From: a virus
Virus record (IMG/VR): IMGVR_UViG_3300009695_000010
Coordinates: 1 to 42,168 of that record
Length of the DNA stretch: 42,168 bases
Strand: one strand, 5' to 3'
The position numbers were made by a program, and so were the translations under genes. The notes below the pieces were generated by a model. That model was given only the letters and a program-made list of their open reading frames with translations, was not told where the DNA came from and searched no databases. The stretch's first letter is position 1; the number at the start of each line of letters is the position of its first letter. Positions 31,768-40,191 of the stretch are shown one piece after another.

Positions 31768-33386
31768 AAAAGCAATGGAATATAATTAATAAATGTCCAT
31801 CAAGCGAAAACATGATTGAAAATATTTTGACTGCACGTGGAATATTAGATATTAAACATTTTCTAAATCCTATCCCCTCAGATTTAATACCTATTGATAA
31901 ATTAATAAACATGGATAAATCAGTGGAAATAATAACTGAAGGTATAAAAGATAATAAAAGATTTACAATATTTTATGACGCTGCCGATGTTGATGGAATT
32001 GCAAGTGGTACAATTATGAGAAAATATTTAGCGAACTTTACTGATAAAGTAGAATATGTTTTCGGGCTTGGTAAAAAACATGGTTTGAAATGTATAGACT
32101 TAGATAAAGTAATTGAGATAACAGATATTCTTATAATAGTAGATTCTTCTACAGGAGATCATGAGCAACAAAATTATCTTCAATCTAATGGAGTAACAGT
32201 AATTATATATGACCATCATCCAGAACCTATAAATCCTAATGTTTGTACAGTAAGTAGCCAGTATTTATATCCTAATAGTCAATTAAGTGGCTCAGGGGTT
32301 ACGTGGAAGGCTTGTTTAGCATTAGATAATGCTTTGGGTACAAATTATGCTCTTGATTATATTGATCTTGCAGCGATAGGAATATTAGCAGATGTATCAA
32401 GTATAGGAGAAAAATATATGGAAAACAGACTCCTTGTCAGCTTAGGCATGAAAAACTTAAAAAATACAGCAATCAAGATTATATTGGGATCCTACGATTT
32501 TAACTCTCAGAGTGTGTTATTCTCAATTGCACCATTAATCAATAGCTCGGCAAGGTTATCTAAAAATCAGCTAGTAATTGATTTTATGATGGAGGATGAT
32601 AAGAAAAAAGCCAAGAAATTATATAATCAATTGGTGGAAATAAAAGAGGAACAGAAAATTCTAGTTGATATAGCTACTAAAAGTCTTACTGAACAAATAG
32701 AAAAACAAGATTATGTAAACAATAAAGTAGTATATGGTTTTGTAAATGTAGGTGAGCTAACTGGGTTAATTGGTAGTAAGCTTTGTGAAGCATATGGCAA
32801 ACCTGCAATAATATTAAAAACTCCTATAGTTGGAGCTTCAAAGTTAACCGGCTCAATAAGGGCTGTTGGAATTGATAACTTTAAATCTCTCATCAACAAT
32901 TCAGGTTTAGGAAAGGCCTATGGTCACGAAAGTGCAGCAGGAGTATTTATTCAAGTTGACAGTCTTCAGCCTCTATTAGAAAAGTTGAATGAAGTTCTAA
33001 AAGATGTAGAATTTAAAACAGAAGAGGATATTGATATTCAACTCGAACCAGAAGAAATAACTACAGAGTTAATTAAACAAATGGAAAAGGTTAATAGATT
33101 AACAGGGAAAGACTTCAAGCCTATAACAGTTTATATAGAGGGTGTAGAGCCTCAAAATGTGAGCAATATGAAAGCTGGTCAACATACGAAATTCGATGCG
33201 GAGGATTTAGAGTGCATAAAATGGAATTCTCAGCTACATGAAGATTTAAAATATACAAAAGGGATATACAATCGAATGGATATATTTGGAACGTTAACTT
33301 TAGGTAATTTTCGTGGAGTTAAAACTAAACAAGTAATTATTCAGGATACAAGAAATTTGGAGCAGAATTTAGAATTCTTCAGATAA
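31764..33386 (+). CDS. RecJ-like single-strand exonuclease (DHH family)
   Basis: The 540-residue protein starts at TTG 31764, 7 nt after AGGAGG. DHH-family motifs are visible: motif I IFYDAADVDGIASG (72-80), motif II VDSSTGDHE (127-133), the DHH motif YDHHPEP (150-154) and a DHHA1-like GKAYGHESAAGVFI (about 378-391). Motif I has one extra residue compared with the usual DYDVDG. The C-terminal domain resembles the RecJ OB region. RecJ degrades 5' ssDNA ends in recombination and repair, fitting with the SSB, ATPase and ligase. Confidence 0.88.
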   Translation: MKKQWNIINKCPSSENMIENILTARGILDIKHFLNPIPSDLIPIDKLINMDKSVEIITEGIKDNKRFTIFYDAADVDGIASGTIMRKYLANFTDKVEYVFGLGKKHGLKCIDLDKVIEITDILIIVDSSTGDHEQQNYLQSNGVTVIIYDHHPEPINPNVCTVSSQYLYPNSQLSGSGVTWKACLALDNALGTNYALDYIDLAAIGILADVSSIGEKYMENRLLVSLGMKNLKNTAIKIILGSYDFNSQSVLFSIAPLINSSARLSKNQLVIDFMMEDDKKKAKKLYNQLVEIKEEQKILVDIATKSLTEQIEKQDYVNNKVVYGFVNVGELTGLIGSKLCEAYGKPAIILKTPIVGASKLTGSIRAVGIDNFKSLINNSGLGKAYGHESAAGVFIQVDSLQPLLEKLNEVLKDVEFKTEEDIDIQLEPEEITTELIKQMEKVNRLTGKDFKPITVYIEGVEPQNVSNMKAGQHTKFDAEDLECIKWNSQLHEDLKYTKGIYNRMDIFGTLTLGNFRGVKTKQVIIQDTRNLEQNLEFFR

Positions 33387-33410
33387 TAATTTATAGGAGG
33401 TAATAAAAAT

Positions 33411-33671
33411 ATGGATATTGAGAAACAATTATTTGAAATATTTCAAACTAAAAATAATAAATATGATTTATATATAACTCTTGTAAAGTTTTGCAAGAAT
33501 TTAGAAAATGATACTAGAGGAGAGGAAAATTCTGAATTTTATTTAAAAGTAACAGAATTACAAAATAGCATTAACAATGCAGGATGGGAAGAAAGGCATT
33601 CGGAACAAATAAGTTATTTAAATAAATTACAAGGTGAAATTTCAGATAAATATGAAGATTATTTGTACTAA
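33411..33671 (+). CDS. Hypothetical protein, 86 aa
   Basis: An acidic, fully helical protein (MDIEKQLFEIFQTKNNKYDL ... LNKLQGEISDKYEDYLY). No family recognised. RBS TAGGAGGT, preceded by a partial copy of the repeat (GATAATAATTTA). Confidence 0.5.
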   Translation: MDIEKQLFEIFQTKNNKYDLYITLVKFCKNLENDTRGEENSEFYLKVTELQNSINNAGWEERHSEQISYLNKLQGEISDKYEDYLY

Positions 33672-33731
33672 AACAGTAATAATTTAAAATAACCTTTTTA
33701 TAAGAATTAATAATAACAGAGGAGTGATATT

Positions 33732-34289
33732 GTGTCAGCAACAAATAGAGGAACAGTTCGAGCAACAGCAGATTTTTACGCTACACCAGAAAAAGTGATT
33801 CATAATTTATTAAATCATTATAAAATAAAAGATGGTGAAATACTAGAGCCATCCGCAGGTAATGGTAACTTTACTAAGGTGATAAAAGAAAGAGAAGGAG
33901 ATAAAGTGTTTATTACTTCGCTAGAATTAAGAGAAGAAGAATCTGAAAATCTTAAAGAATATAGTGATAATGTCATAATAACAGATTTCCTAAAATTCAA
34001 GACTAATAAAAAATACGGAACCATCATAGGTAATCCACCTTATAGTTTAGCAATGGAATTTATAGAACATTGTTTTGAAATAGGTGATGAGAATACAGAA
34101 ATAATTATGTTGCTCAGAACTGCATTTTTAGAAAGTAAAAAGAGATATGATTTCTGGCAGAAACATCCTGTTAACGGATTATATGTTCTAAGTCAAAGAC
34201 CATCATTTACTGGTCATGGTACAGATGCTACATCTTATGCATTCTTTGTATGGAATAATAGTGGGAAACAAGAAATAAAAGTTATATAA
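33732..34289 (+). CDS. N6-adenine DNA methyltransferase, 185 aa
   Basis: Starts at GTG 33732. Motif I EPSAGNGNF (39-47) binds SAM and motif IV NPPY (101-104) marks an amino-methyltransferase. The upstream DFYATPEKVIHNLL segment is typical of phage DNA adenine methyltransferases. It is short and carries no visible target-recognition insertion. No restriction enzyme is nearby, so self-protection against host restriction is likely. Confidence 0.8.
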   Translation: MSATNRGTVRATADFYATPEKVIHNLLNHYKIKDGEILEPSAGNGNFTKVIKEREGDKVFITSLELREEESENLKEYSDNVIITDFLKFKTNKKYGTIIGNPPYSLAMEFIEHCFEIGDENTEIIMLLRTAFLESKKRYDFWQKHPVNGLYVLSQRPSFTGHGTDATSYAFFVWNNSGKQEIKVI

Positions 34290-34292
34290 CTC

Positions 34293-34321
34293 TTGACAAC
34301 TAAATAATAATTTGGTAAGAT
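34293..34321 (+). promoter_or_regulatory. Repeat-spacer promoter (TTGACA-17-TAAGAT)
   Basis: TTGACA at 34293-34298 and TAAGAT at 34316-34321 around spacer ACTAAATAATAATTTGG, which contains an exact repeat copy (34297-34312). It starts 4 bp after the adenine methyltransferase stop and drives the nrd region. Confidence 0.75.
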
Positions 34322-34345
34322 ATACACAAGGAGTTAATCATAAGG

Positions 34346-34376
34346 AAAGGAGGATAAATATCCAATAAAATTTAAC
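34346..34376 (+). other. Orphan RBS in leader of nrd region
   Basis: GGAAAGGAGG is a perfect ribosome binding site, but every frame after it closes within a few codons. It may be a remnant of a lost gene or a regulatory leader. A near repeat copy (34387-34402) and the true RBS of the 34417 gene follow. Confidence 0.35.
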
Positions 34377-34416
34377 TTTTATATGATGATTAAATAATAA
34401 TTTTAGGAGGTCATGT

Positions 34417-34683
34417 ATGAGACTGATTAAAATAAATTCTAGATACACTTATGAAATTGAAAGTGACTATCAAATCGGAGAAAAAATTATATTCACAGAT
34501 AAATGTGGATTAAAGGGAGAGGAAGGAACTATAGTCGGAATCGTTGGATTTGAAGAACATTGTGAATATGTTATTTTATATAGCCACAAAATTAGAGGCG
34601 GGATAGGTCAAGCTTGTCTTTGTAAAATGGGAGATGAGAGTGCAATATTTTCATCGCCACAAATAATACCAAATAATAATTAA
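34417..34683 (+). CDS. Hypothetical SH3-like protein, 88 aa
   Basis: A beta-rich sequence with a YQIGEKIIFTDKCGLKGEEG segment that resembles a KOW/SH3 barrel. It ends IIPNNN within a partial repeat. Unknown function; first gene behind the promoter at 34293. Confidence 0.5.
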   Translation: MRLIKINSRYTYEIESDYQIGEKIIFTDKCGLKGEEGTIVGIVGFEEHCEYVILYSHKIRGGIGQACLCKMGDESAIFSSPQIIPNNN

Positions 34684-34697
34684 GGAGGGTTTATATT

Positions 34698-34877
34698 ATG
34701 AAAAGATTCGTTGTTGAAATGGCAATAGGATTTGGTGCAAGTTTAGAGGTAGAAGCAGAAAACTATGAAGATGCTGTTAGCAAGGCTAAACAAGAGGTAA
34801 GAGATAATCCATCAGAATATATGGATGAAGTAGAAATTGAAGGAATAAATTTTGTAAGAGAAATTGAGAGGAGGTAA
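34698..34877 (+). CDS. Hypothetical protein, 59 aa
   Basis: ATG at 34698 follows AAGGAGGG. The product begins MKRFVVEMAIGFGASLEVEA, continues ENYEDAVSKAKQEV and ends REIERR. The beta-strand/helix outline resembles small YrzD-like or phage 'DUF' proteins, but I cannot name it. Its final codons (GAGAGGAGGTAA) give the RBS of the next gene. Confidence 0.55.
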   Translation: MKRFVVEMAIGFGASLEVEAENYEDAVSKAKQEVRDNPSEYMDEVEIEGINFVREIERR

Positions 34878-34881
34878 TATT

Positions 34882-35154
34882 ATGTTAACAATGAAAGATT
34901 TAGAACAATGTTTTAGAGATGCGAGGTTTATGAATTCTCTATATGTTGGAATACAAATAGAAACAAGAGGTTCTGAAGGATTGGAAACAATTATTAATCC
35001 AAGTGAGAATTTTGATGCTAAACTGGAATATTATAAATCAGCTTATACAAATGAATTAGTATTAAATAAATTTGATGGAATCAAAATAGTAAACTTTGGA
35101 TTTGGAGACTGTTATGATGAACTCGAATGTCAATTTGAAAATATAGAGAACTAA
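34882..35154 (+). CDS. Hypothetical protein, 90 aa
   Basis: ATG at 34882 is preferred because GAGGAGG lies 7 nt before it; a TTG further upstream (34864) overlaps the previous gene. Contains MKDLEQCFRDARFMNSLYVG and a VNFGFGDCYDELEC tail. Unknown. Confidence 0.55.
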   Translation: MLTMKDLEQCFRDARFMNSLYVGIQIETRGSEGLETIINPSENFDAKLEYYKSAYTNELVLNKFDGIKIVNFGFGDCYDELECQFENIEN

Positions 35155-35178
35155 AAATAAAATATGACGGAGGTATTT

Positions 35179-38100
35179 ATGCAAATAGTTAAAAGAGATG
35201 GTAGAGAGATAGGGTTTCAAAAGGGTAAAATTGTTGAAGCAATAGTAAAATCTATGAATGAAACTAAGAAAGGAATAGATGTAGACTTAGCTAATAAAAT
35301 TTCAGAGTCTATATCTAAAATAAATAAAGAAAACTTATCTGTAGAAGATATTCAAGATTTAGTTGAACAAAAACTCATGAAGTCCAATCGTAAAGATGTA
35401 GCTAAACAATATATATCTTATAGAAGTGAAAGAACTAGAATGAGAGAAATTAATAATGAAATAAATACAAAGATAAAAAAAATAGTTGCCTGTTCAGATG
35501 TTCAAAATGCTAATGCAAATGTAGATGAACATTCTTTTGGTGGAAGAAAATTTGAAAGTGCTGGAGTAATTCATAAGAAAATAGGATTAGAAATGATGAG
35601 ACCAGAAACGGCATTAGCTCATAAAGAAAATAGGGTTTATCAACATGATTTAGATTCTTATGACATAGGAATGCATAATTGTTTGTTTTTAGACATGGAG
35701 AGAGTTTTGAATAATGGATTTGAAACTAGGAATGGAGATGTAAGACCTGCAAGTTCATATAGTACGGCTTGTCAACTAGTTGCAGTAGCTTTCCAGGTAC
35801 AAAGTCAAGTGCAATTTGGAGGTTGTGGATCTGCTCACATTGATTATGATTTAAAACCATTTGTTAAGAAATCATTTATAAAGCACTTTAAGGATGGACT
35901 TAAATATATAGACGAATTAGAACAATATGAGATTGATAATATAATAGAAACAAATGATGTACAATTATCTAATTTAGAATTAGAACAAAACTTTAAAAAA
36001 TCATTTAAATATGCCTTAGAAAAAACAGATAAGGAAGGATTACAAGCATCTCAAGGATTATATCATAATCTGAATACATTAGAATCAAGAGCTGGAAGCC
36101 AAGTACCTTTTACTTCAATTAACTTTGGAAGAGATAAAACTCCAGAAGGTAGAAAAGTTACAGAATGGATGTTGAAGTCATCAATTGATGGTATAGGTAA
36201 GAATCACAGAACAAGTATATTCCCTATATCTATATTCCAATATAAAAAAGGTGAAAATGATAAAGTAGGAACTCCTAATTACGATTTAAAAAAACTAGCG
36301 ATAAAGTCACTTACTAAGAGAATATATCCTAATATAGTTAACTGTGACTACACTCAAAATATAGAAGATATAAATAGTCCAGATACATCTATGGCAACAA
36401 TGGGGTGTGTAGATGGAGAAGAGATAATTACTTATAAATATAAAGACTTATTGTTTATAGAAAGTTTTAAAAGAATGTGGGATAGACTATCTAAAGATTT
36501 TGAGGTTAAAGAACAACAATTAAATAATAATTTTTATATAGATTTAAATAACGTATTGATTTACGACACGAATAAAGGATTTGTAGACACAAAGAGGATA
36601 ATCAAAAATCAAGATAAAGGAGATTGGAACAGAGTTAAATTCTCGAATGGAAGAAGTTTATTAGCTACATCAGATCATCCTTTGCCTATTGAAAAAAAGG
36701 GAAGAGTTTTTGTTAAAGATTTAATAGTTGGAGACAAAATACAAATTAATCAGAATCAATATAGTGAAACTAATATAGAATATTCTCAAGATAAAGCATG
36801 GTTACTTGGATTTCTATTATGCGATGGTTGTTATGATATGCAACTAAGTTCTTCAATTGCTTTGACCGGTGAGGATGACATAGAGGAAAATTATAGAAGA
36901 ATATTTAAAGAAATTTATGACTTAAATGTAGAAACAGTTGTTTGGAATAGGGGCGCAAGAGGAGATTATAAAGAATTAAAAGTTAGAACCGGAAACTATA
37001 AAGCAGTTGAATTAGAGCTGTTAGAAGTGTTTGGAGGAAAGCAAAAAATATATAGACAAATACCAAACGAAGTTTTTTCATGGAATAGAGAATCTAAATT
37101 GTCATTTCTAGCAGGAATGATTGATGCAGATGGATATATTAACAGCACTGGACATAGTGGAACAATAGTACAAATAGGTAGTACAAATAAAGAATTAGCA
37201 TTGCAGACTGCTGCATTATCCCAAAGTTTAGGAATACCTACAAAAACTTACTTAAACCATTATACTTCCAAAGATAAAAGTAAAATAAGATATAGAGTTG
37301 AGTTTTCTGCGACAATAGAATTATTAAATTATATGGCTTGTAATAAAAAAATCGACTGTTTTACTAGAGAGGCAAACACAACAAAAACTAATGTTGCAGT
37401 AGTTGTATCAGTAGAAATGTTAGGTAATTTAAATAAATATAGTTATGACGTTACTACTGAAAGTGATTTCTTTGAAGTTAGTGGAATATGCAACCATAAT
37501 TGTAGAACGATGATAGGAGCAGATAGACATGGATTAGGATACTCTAAAATAGGAAGAGGTAATGTAGCTCCTGTAACTATGGATTTACCTAAGATTGGTA
37601 TTAAACATGGTATATGTCTTGGAGAAAGAACTGAAGCTGATTTAGAAGGATTTTGGAAAGAATTTGATGAAGTATTGGGAATAGCATCTCAAAGTTTAGT
37701 TGATAGATTCTATCATATTTGTAGTCAAAATTATAGGTCAGCACCATTTATGTATACAAATGGAACAATAGCAGATTTCGATAAAGTAATAGATAAAGGA
37801 ATTTATGAAGCTATGAGACATGGAACTTTAGCTATGGGATACATTGGAATTGCAGAAATGTGTCAAGCTTTATTTGGTAAAAACCACGCAGAGGATAAAG
37901 AAGTTCATAAGTTTGCCTTAAGTGTAGTAAAATATATCTCTGAATACACTAAGAAGGTAAGTGAGGTATATAATTTAAACTTTAGTTGTTATGCTTCTCC
38001 AGCAGAAAATACCTGTAAAACAATGATGCAAGGACTACAAAAGGAATTTGGAATGATTGAGAATGTTACCTCAAGAGCTTATTTAACTAATTCACATCAT

Positions 38101-38487
38101 ATTCCAGTATGGCAAAAGGTTTCTATCTTTGAAAAGTTAAATCTTGAAGCTCCATTCTGTCGATATCCTACTGGTGGTTGCATTACATATGTTGAATTAG
38201 ATAGTGCAATAATTAAAAATGAGAAGGCAATAGAGGATATAATAGATTATGCTATGTCATTAGATATACCTTACTTAGCTTTTAACTTTCCAATAGATAC
38301 TTGCTTAGACTGTGGTTATCAAGGAGAATTTAATGACAAGTGTTTAGTATGTGGAAGTGCAAATATTCAGCAACTTAGAAGAGTAACAGGGTATTTGACA
38401 ACAGACTATAAGAATTTTAATGCAGGCAAAATTGCAGAAGTAGAAGATAGGATAAAACACAGTAAATATACCGATTTTGGAGAATAG
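35179..38487 (+). CDS. nrdD: Anaerobic ribonucleotide reductase NrdD, intein-containing
   Basis: ATG at 35179 follows GGAGG (35169-35173); an ATG at 35164 lies before the RBS. The precursor has 1102 residues, of which 365 are an intein, leaving a 737-residue NrdD. An N-terminal ATP-cone (VKRDGREIGFQKGKIVEAIV) is followed by the ten-strand barrel. The intein splits MATMG from CRTMIGADRHG, at the Cys that is the thiyl-radical residue in NrdD. Near the C-terminus are the zinc site CLDCGYQGEFNDKCLVCG and the glycyl-radical box RVTGYLTTDY (Gly1071, precursor numbering). It makes dNTPs from NTPs without oxygen and pairs with NrdG. Confidence 0.95.
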   Translation: MQIVKRDGREIGFQKGKIVEAIVKSMNETKKGIDVDLANKISESISKINKENLSVEDIQDLVEQKLMKSNRKDVAKQYISYRSERTRMREINNEINTKIKKIVACSDVQNANANVDEHSFGGRKFESAGVIHKKIGLEMMRPETALAHKENRVYQHDLDSYDIGMHNCLFLDMERVLNNGFETRNGDVRPASSYSTACQLVAVAFQVQSQVQFGGCGSAHIDYDLKPFVKKSFIKHFKDGLKYIDELEQYEIDNIIETNDVQLSNLELEQNFKKSFKYALEKTDKEGLQASQGLYHNLNTLESRAGSQVPFTSINFGRDKTPEGRKVTEWMLKSSIDGIGKNHRTSIFPISIFQYKKGENDKVGTPNYDLKKLAIKSLTKRIYPNIVNCDYTQNIEDINSPDTSMATMGCVDGEEIITYKYKDLLFIESFKRMWDRLSKDFEVKEQQLNNNFYIDLNNVLIYDTNKGFVDTKRIIKNQDKGDWNRVKFSNGRSLLATSDHPLPIEKKGRVFVKDLIVGDKIQINQNQYSETNIEYSQDKAWLLGFLLCDGCYDMQLSSSIALTGEDDIEENYRRIFKEIYDLNVETVVWNRGARGDYKELKVRTGNYKAVELELLEVFGGKQKIYRQIPNEVFSWNRESKLSFLAGMIDADGYINSTGHSGTIVQIGSTNKELALQTAALSQSLGIPTKTYLNHYTSKDKSKIRYRVEFSATIELLNYMACNKKIDCFTREANTTKTNVAVVVSVEMLGNLNKYSYDVTTESDFFEVSGICNHNCRTMIGADRHGLGYSKIGRGNVAPVTMDLPKIGIKHGICLGERTEADLEGFWKEFDEVLGIASQSLVDRFYHICSQNYRSAPFMYTNGTIADFDKVIDKGIYEAMRHGTLAMGYIGIAEMCQALFGKNHAEDKEVHKFALSVVKYISEYTKKVSEVYNLNFSCYASPAENTCKTMMQGLQKEFGMIENVTSRAYLTNSHHIPVWQKVSIFEKLNLEAPFCRYPTGGCITYVELDSAIIKNEKAIEDIIDYAMSLDIPYLAFNFPIDTCLDCGYQGEFNDKCLVCGSANIQQLRRVTGYLTTDYKNFNAGKIAEVEDRIKHSKYTDFGE
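36406..37500 (+). mobile_element. LAGLIDADG intein inside NrdD
   Basis: Intein of 365 residues. It begins with Cys (CVDGEEIITYKYKD) and ends FEVSGICNHN before Cys+1, the His-Asn-Cys end expected for splicing. Block B is ATSDHP. A homing endonuclease is present, with two dodecapeptide motifs: LLGFLLCDGCY and SFLAGMIDADGYI. All splicing residues look intact, so splicing and homing may both be active. It contains an exact dispersed repeat at 36517-36532. Confidence 0.93.
36517..36532 (+). repeat. 16-bp dispersed repeat inside intein
   Basis: CAATTAAATAATAATT encodes Gln-Leu-Asn-Asn-Asn in the intein, between the splicing N-block and block B, and not near any gene boundary. Confidence 0.8.
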
Positions 38488-38489
38488 TT

Positions 38490-38993
38490 ATGTATATCAG
38501 TGGAATACAATATGAAAGTATTGTAGATGGAGAAGGATTAAGACTAACAATGTTTGTAAGTGGATGTAAATGGAATTGTGAAGGTTGTCATAACCCTAAA
38601 ACTCATAGCTTTGTTAATGGTAAATGTTTTGATATAAAGTTACAAAATCATATTATAGATTATATTCAAAACAATCCTATGATAAAAGGTATTACATTAT
38701 CTGGTGGAGATCCAATGTTCTCAGCAAAAGAATTAATTGAATTTGTAAAAAAGTTAAAAATCAAAATACCTTCTATTAATATATGGTGTTATTCAGGATT
38801 TACATTTGAAGAAATATTAGAAGATTCTGATGAAAAGTTTGAATTATTAAAGCTATGTGATATTTTAGTCGATGGGAAGTTTAATATCGACAAAAGAAAT
38901 GTAACATTATCATATAGAGGAAGTGACAATCAAAGATTAGTTTTAGTTCAAGAAAGTTTAAAACAAAACGAATGTATTTTATATAACAATTAA
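38490..38993 (+). CDS. nrdG: Anaerobic ribonucleotide reductase activating protein NrdG
   Basis: The 167-residue radical-SAM protein has the iron-sulfur motif C-x3-C-x2-C in SGCKWNCEGCHNP (Cys26, Cys30, Cys33), then GITLSGGDPMFSAKEL, matching NrdG. It installs the glycyl radical on NrdD using S-adenosylmethionine. The ATG is 2 bp after the nrdD stop, so the pair is coupled. The stop codon falls inside an exact copy of the dispersed repeat. Confidence 0.94.
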   Translation: MYISGIQYESIVDGEGLRLTMFVSGCKWNCEGCHNPKTHSFVNGKCFDIKLQNHIIDYIQNNPMIKGITLSGGDPMFSAKELIEFVKKLKIKIPSINIWCYSGFTFEEILEDSDEKFELLKLCDILVDGKFNIDKRNVTLSYRGSDNQRLVLVQESLKQNECILYNN

Positions 38994-39002
38994 ACAATAA
39001 TT
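38987..39002 (+). repeat. 16-bp dispersed repeat, exact copy
   Basis: CAATTAAACAATAATT covers the nrdG stop codon. A small GGCA/TGCC hairpin and an RBS follow before the dUTPase gene. Confidence 0.8.
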
Positions 39003-39043
39003 TAAGGCTGGCATCCTAAACTGCCGAAAAGGAGAAAAGGATT

Positions 39044-39529
39044 ATGGGAAAAGTATATTTTGCAAAAGTAAATAAATATGCAACAATTCCTTCCAAAGCA
39101 GATGAGGATATGGGATATGATATTTATGCTTGTTTTGATCAAGTTGAAATAGCAATACAACCTGGAGAAATTAAACTGATTCCTACAGGTATTGCCTCTG
39201 CATGTAATGAAGATTACGGATTTATACTTAAAGAAAGAGGTTCTACAGGAACTAAGGGAATGTCACAACGATGTGGTGTTATAGATAGTGGATATAGAAA
39301 CGAGTGGTTTGTGCCTATAAATAACACAAGTAATAAAGTAATTATTATAACAAAAAATGAAGATAGAGCAATGGCAGATTATGAACAATATTATTCTTAT
39401 TCTAAAGCTATATGTCAAGCATTGTTAATACCAGTTCCCAAGACAGAAATTATTGAGTTAACTGCAACAGAACTTAAAAGAATACCATCTAAAAGAGGTA
39501 TGGGACATCTCGGATCAAGTGGAAAGTAG
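39044..39529 (+). CDS. dut: dUTPase
   Basis: The 161-residue trimeric dUTPase has all five motifs: 1 DMGYDIYA (22-29), 2 ERGSTGTKGM, 3 GVIDSGYRNEW, 4 SKAICQALLIPV and 5 KRGMGHLGSSGK. Motif 2 has a variant RGST in place of the usual RSS, seen in some phage enzymes. It hydrolyses dUTP to dUMP, keeping uracil out of phage DNA and feeding dTMP synthesis. Confidence 0.93.
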   Translation: MGKVYFAKVNKYATIPSKADEDMGYDIYACFDQVEIAIQPGEIKLIPTGIASACNEDYGFILKERGSTGTKGMSQRCGVIDSGYRNEWFVPINNTSNKVIIITKNEDRAMADYEQYYSYSKAICQALLIPVPKTEIIELTATELKRIPSKRGMGHLGSSGK

Positions 39530-39538
39530 AGGAGAAAT

Positions 39539-40165
39539 ATGGGTGGAATAGGGAGATTATTAAGAATTAGACAATGTAGTGTTTGTGGAAAAGACATTGA
39601 AATACACCATAAAATAAGAATGGAAAGTACTACTATTTATTGTAGCAGAAAATGTTATAAAGAAAAACTAATCGAAAAGCCAAAAGCAAATGTTAAATGT
39701 GCCTATTGCAATAAAGAGTTTTATTTAAAGCCTAGTCATTTGAGTAAAACAGATACGCATTGTTGTTCAGAAAAATGTTTGAGGAATCTAAGAAAAACAA
39801 CTTATTCAGGTAAAAATAATCCTCAATATGGATTAAAAGGTATACTCAATGATAGTTGGAAAAGTGATGTTAAAATAACCCATTATGGCTATAGAAAAAT
39901 TAGAGCACTAGATCATCCTTTTAAAGACATTGATGATTTTGTATTTGAGCATAGATTAATCGCAGAAAAATATCTGCTAACAAGTGAAAACAGTATAAAG
40001 GTAGGAGATAAAAGTTATTTAAAAGACACATATGTTGTTCATCATGAAGATTTTAATAGATTGAATAACAAAGTGAATAATTTGAAGGTCATGACTAAAT
40101 CAGATCACATAAAATGGCATTGGCAAATAAGAGAACAATGTAAAATATATAAATCAGTAATATAA
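39539..40165 (+). CDS. HNH endonuclease with zinc-binding N-terminus
   Basis: Starts ATG 39539, 3 nt after GAGGAG-like GTAGAGGAGAAAT. Residues 14-83 hold Cys pairs (QCSVCGKDIEIH, YCSRKCYKE, KCAYCNKEF, CCSEKCLRN) forming zinc modules. The C-terminal HNH part has FVFEHRLIAEKYL and VVHHEDFNRLNNKVNNLKVM. Probably a homing endonuclease inserted between dUTPase and the Gam-like gene. Confidence 0.85.
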   Translation: MGGIGRLLRIRQCSVCGKDIEIHHKIRMESTTIYCSRKCYKEKLIEKPKANVKCAYCNKEFYLKPSHLSKTDTHCCSEKCLRNLRKTTYSGKNNPQYGLKGILNDSWKSDVKITHYGYRKIRALDHPFKDIDDFVFEHRLIAEKYLLTSENSIKVGDKSYLKDTYVVHHEDFNRLNNKVNNLKVMTKSDHIKWHWQIREQCKIYKSVI

Positions 40166-40191
40166 AATAAAAATTAGGAGGTCATATATAA

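Noticed and set aside
36406-37500. Group I intron or inserted gene in nrdD instead of an intein
   Set aside because: The reading frame is continuous, with Cys1, TSDHP block B and the HN-Cys end, so it is a protein intein.
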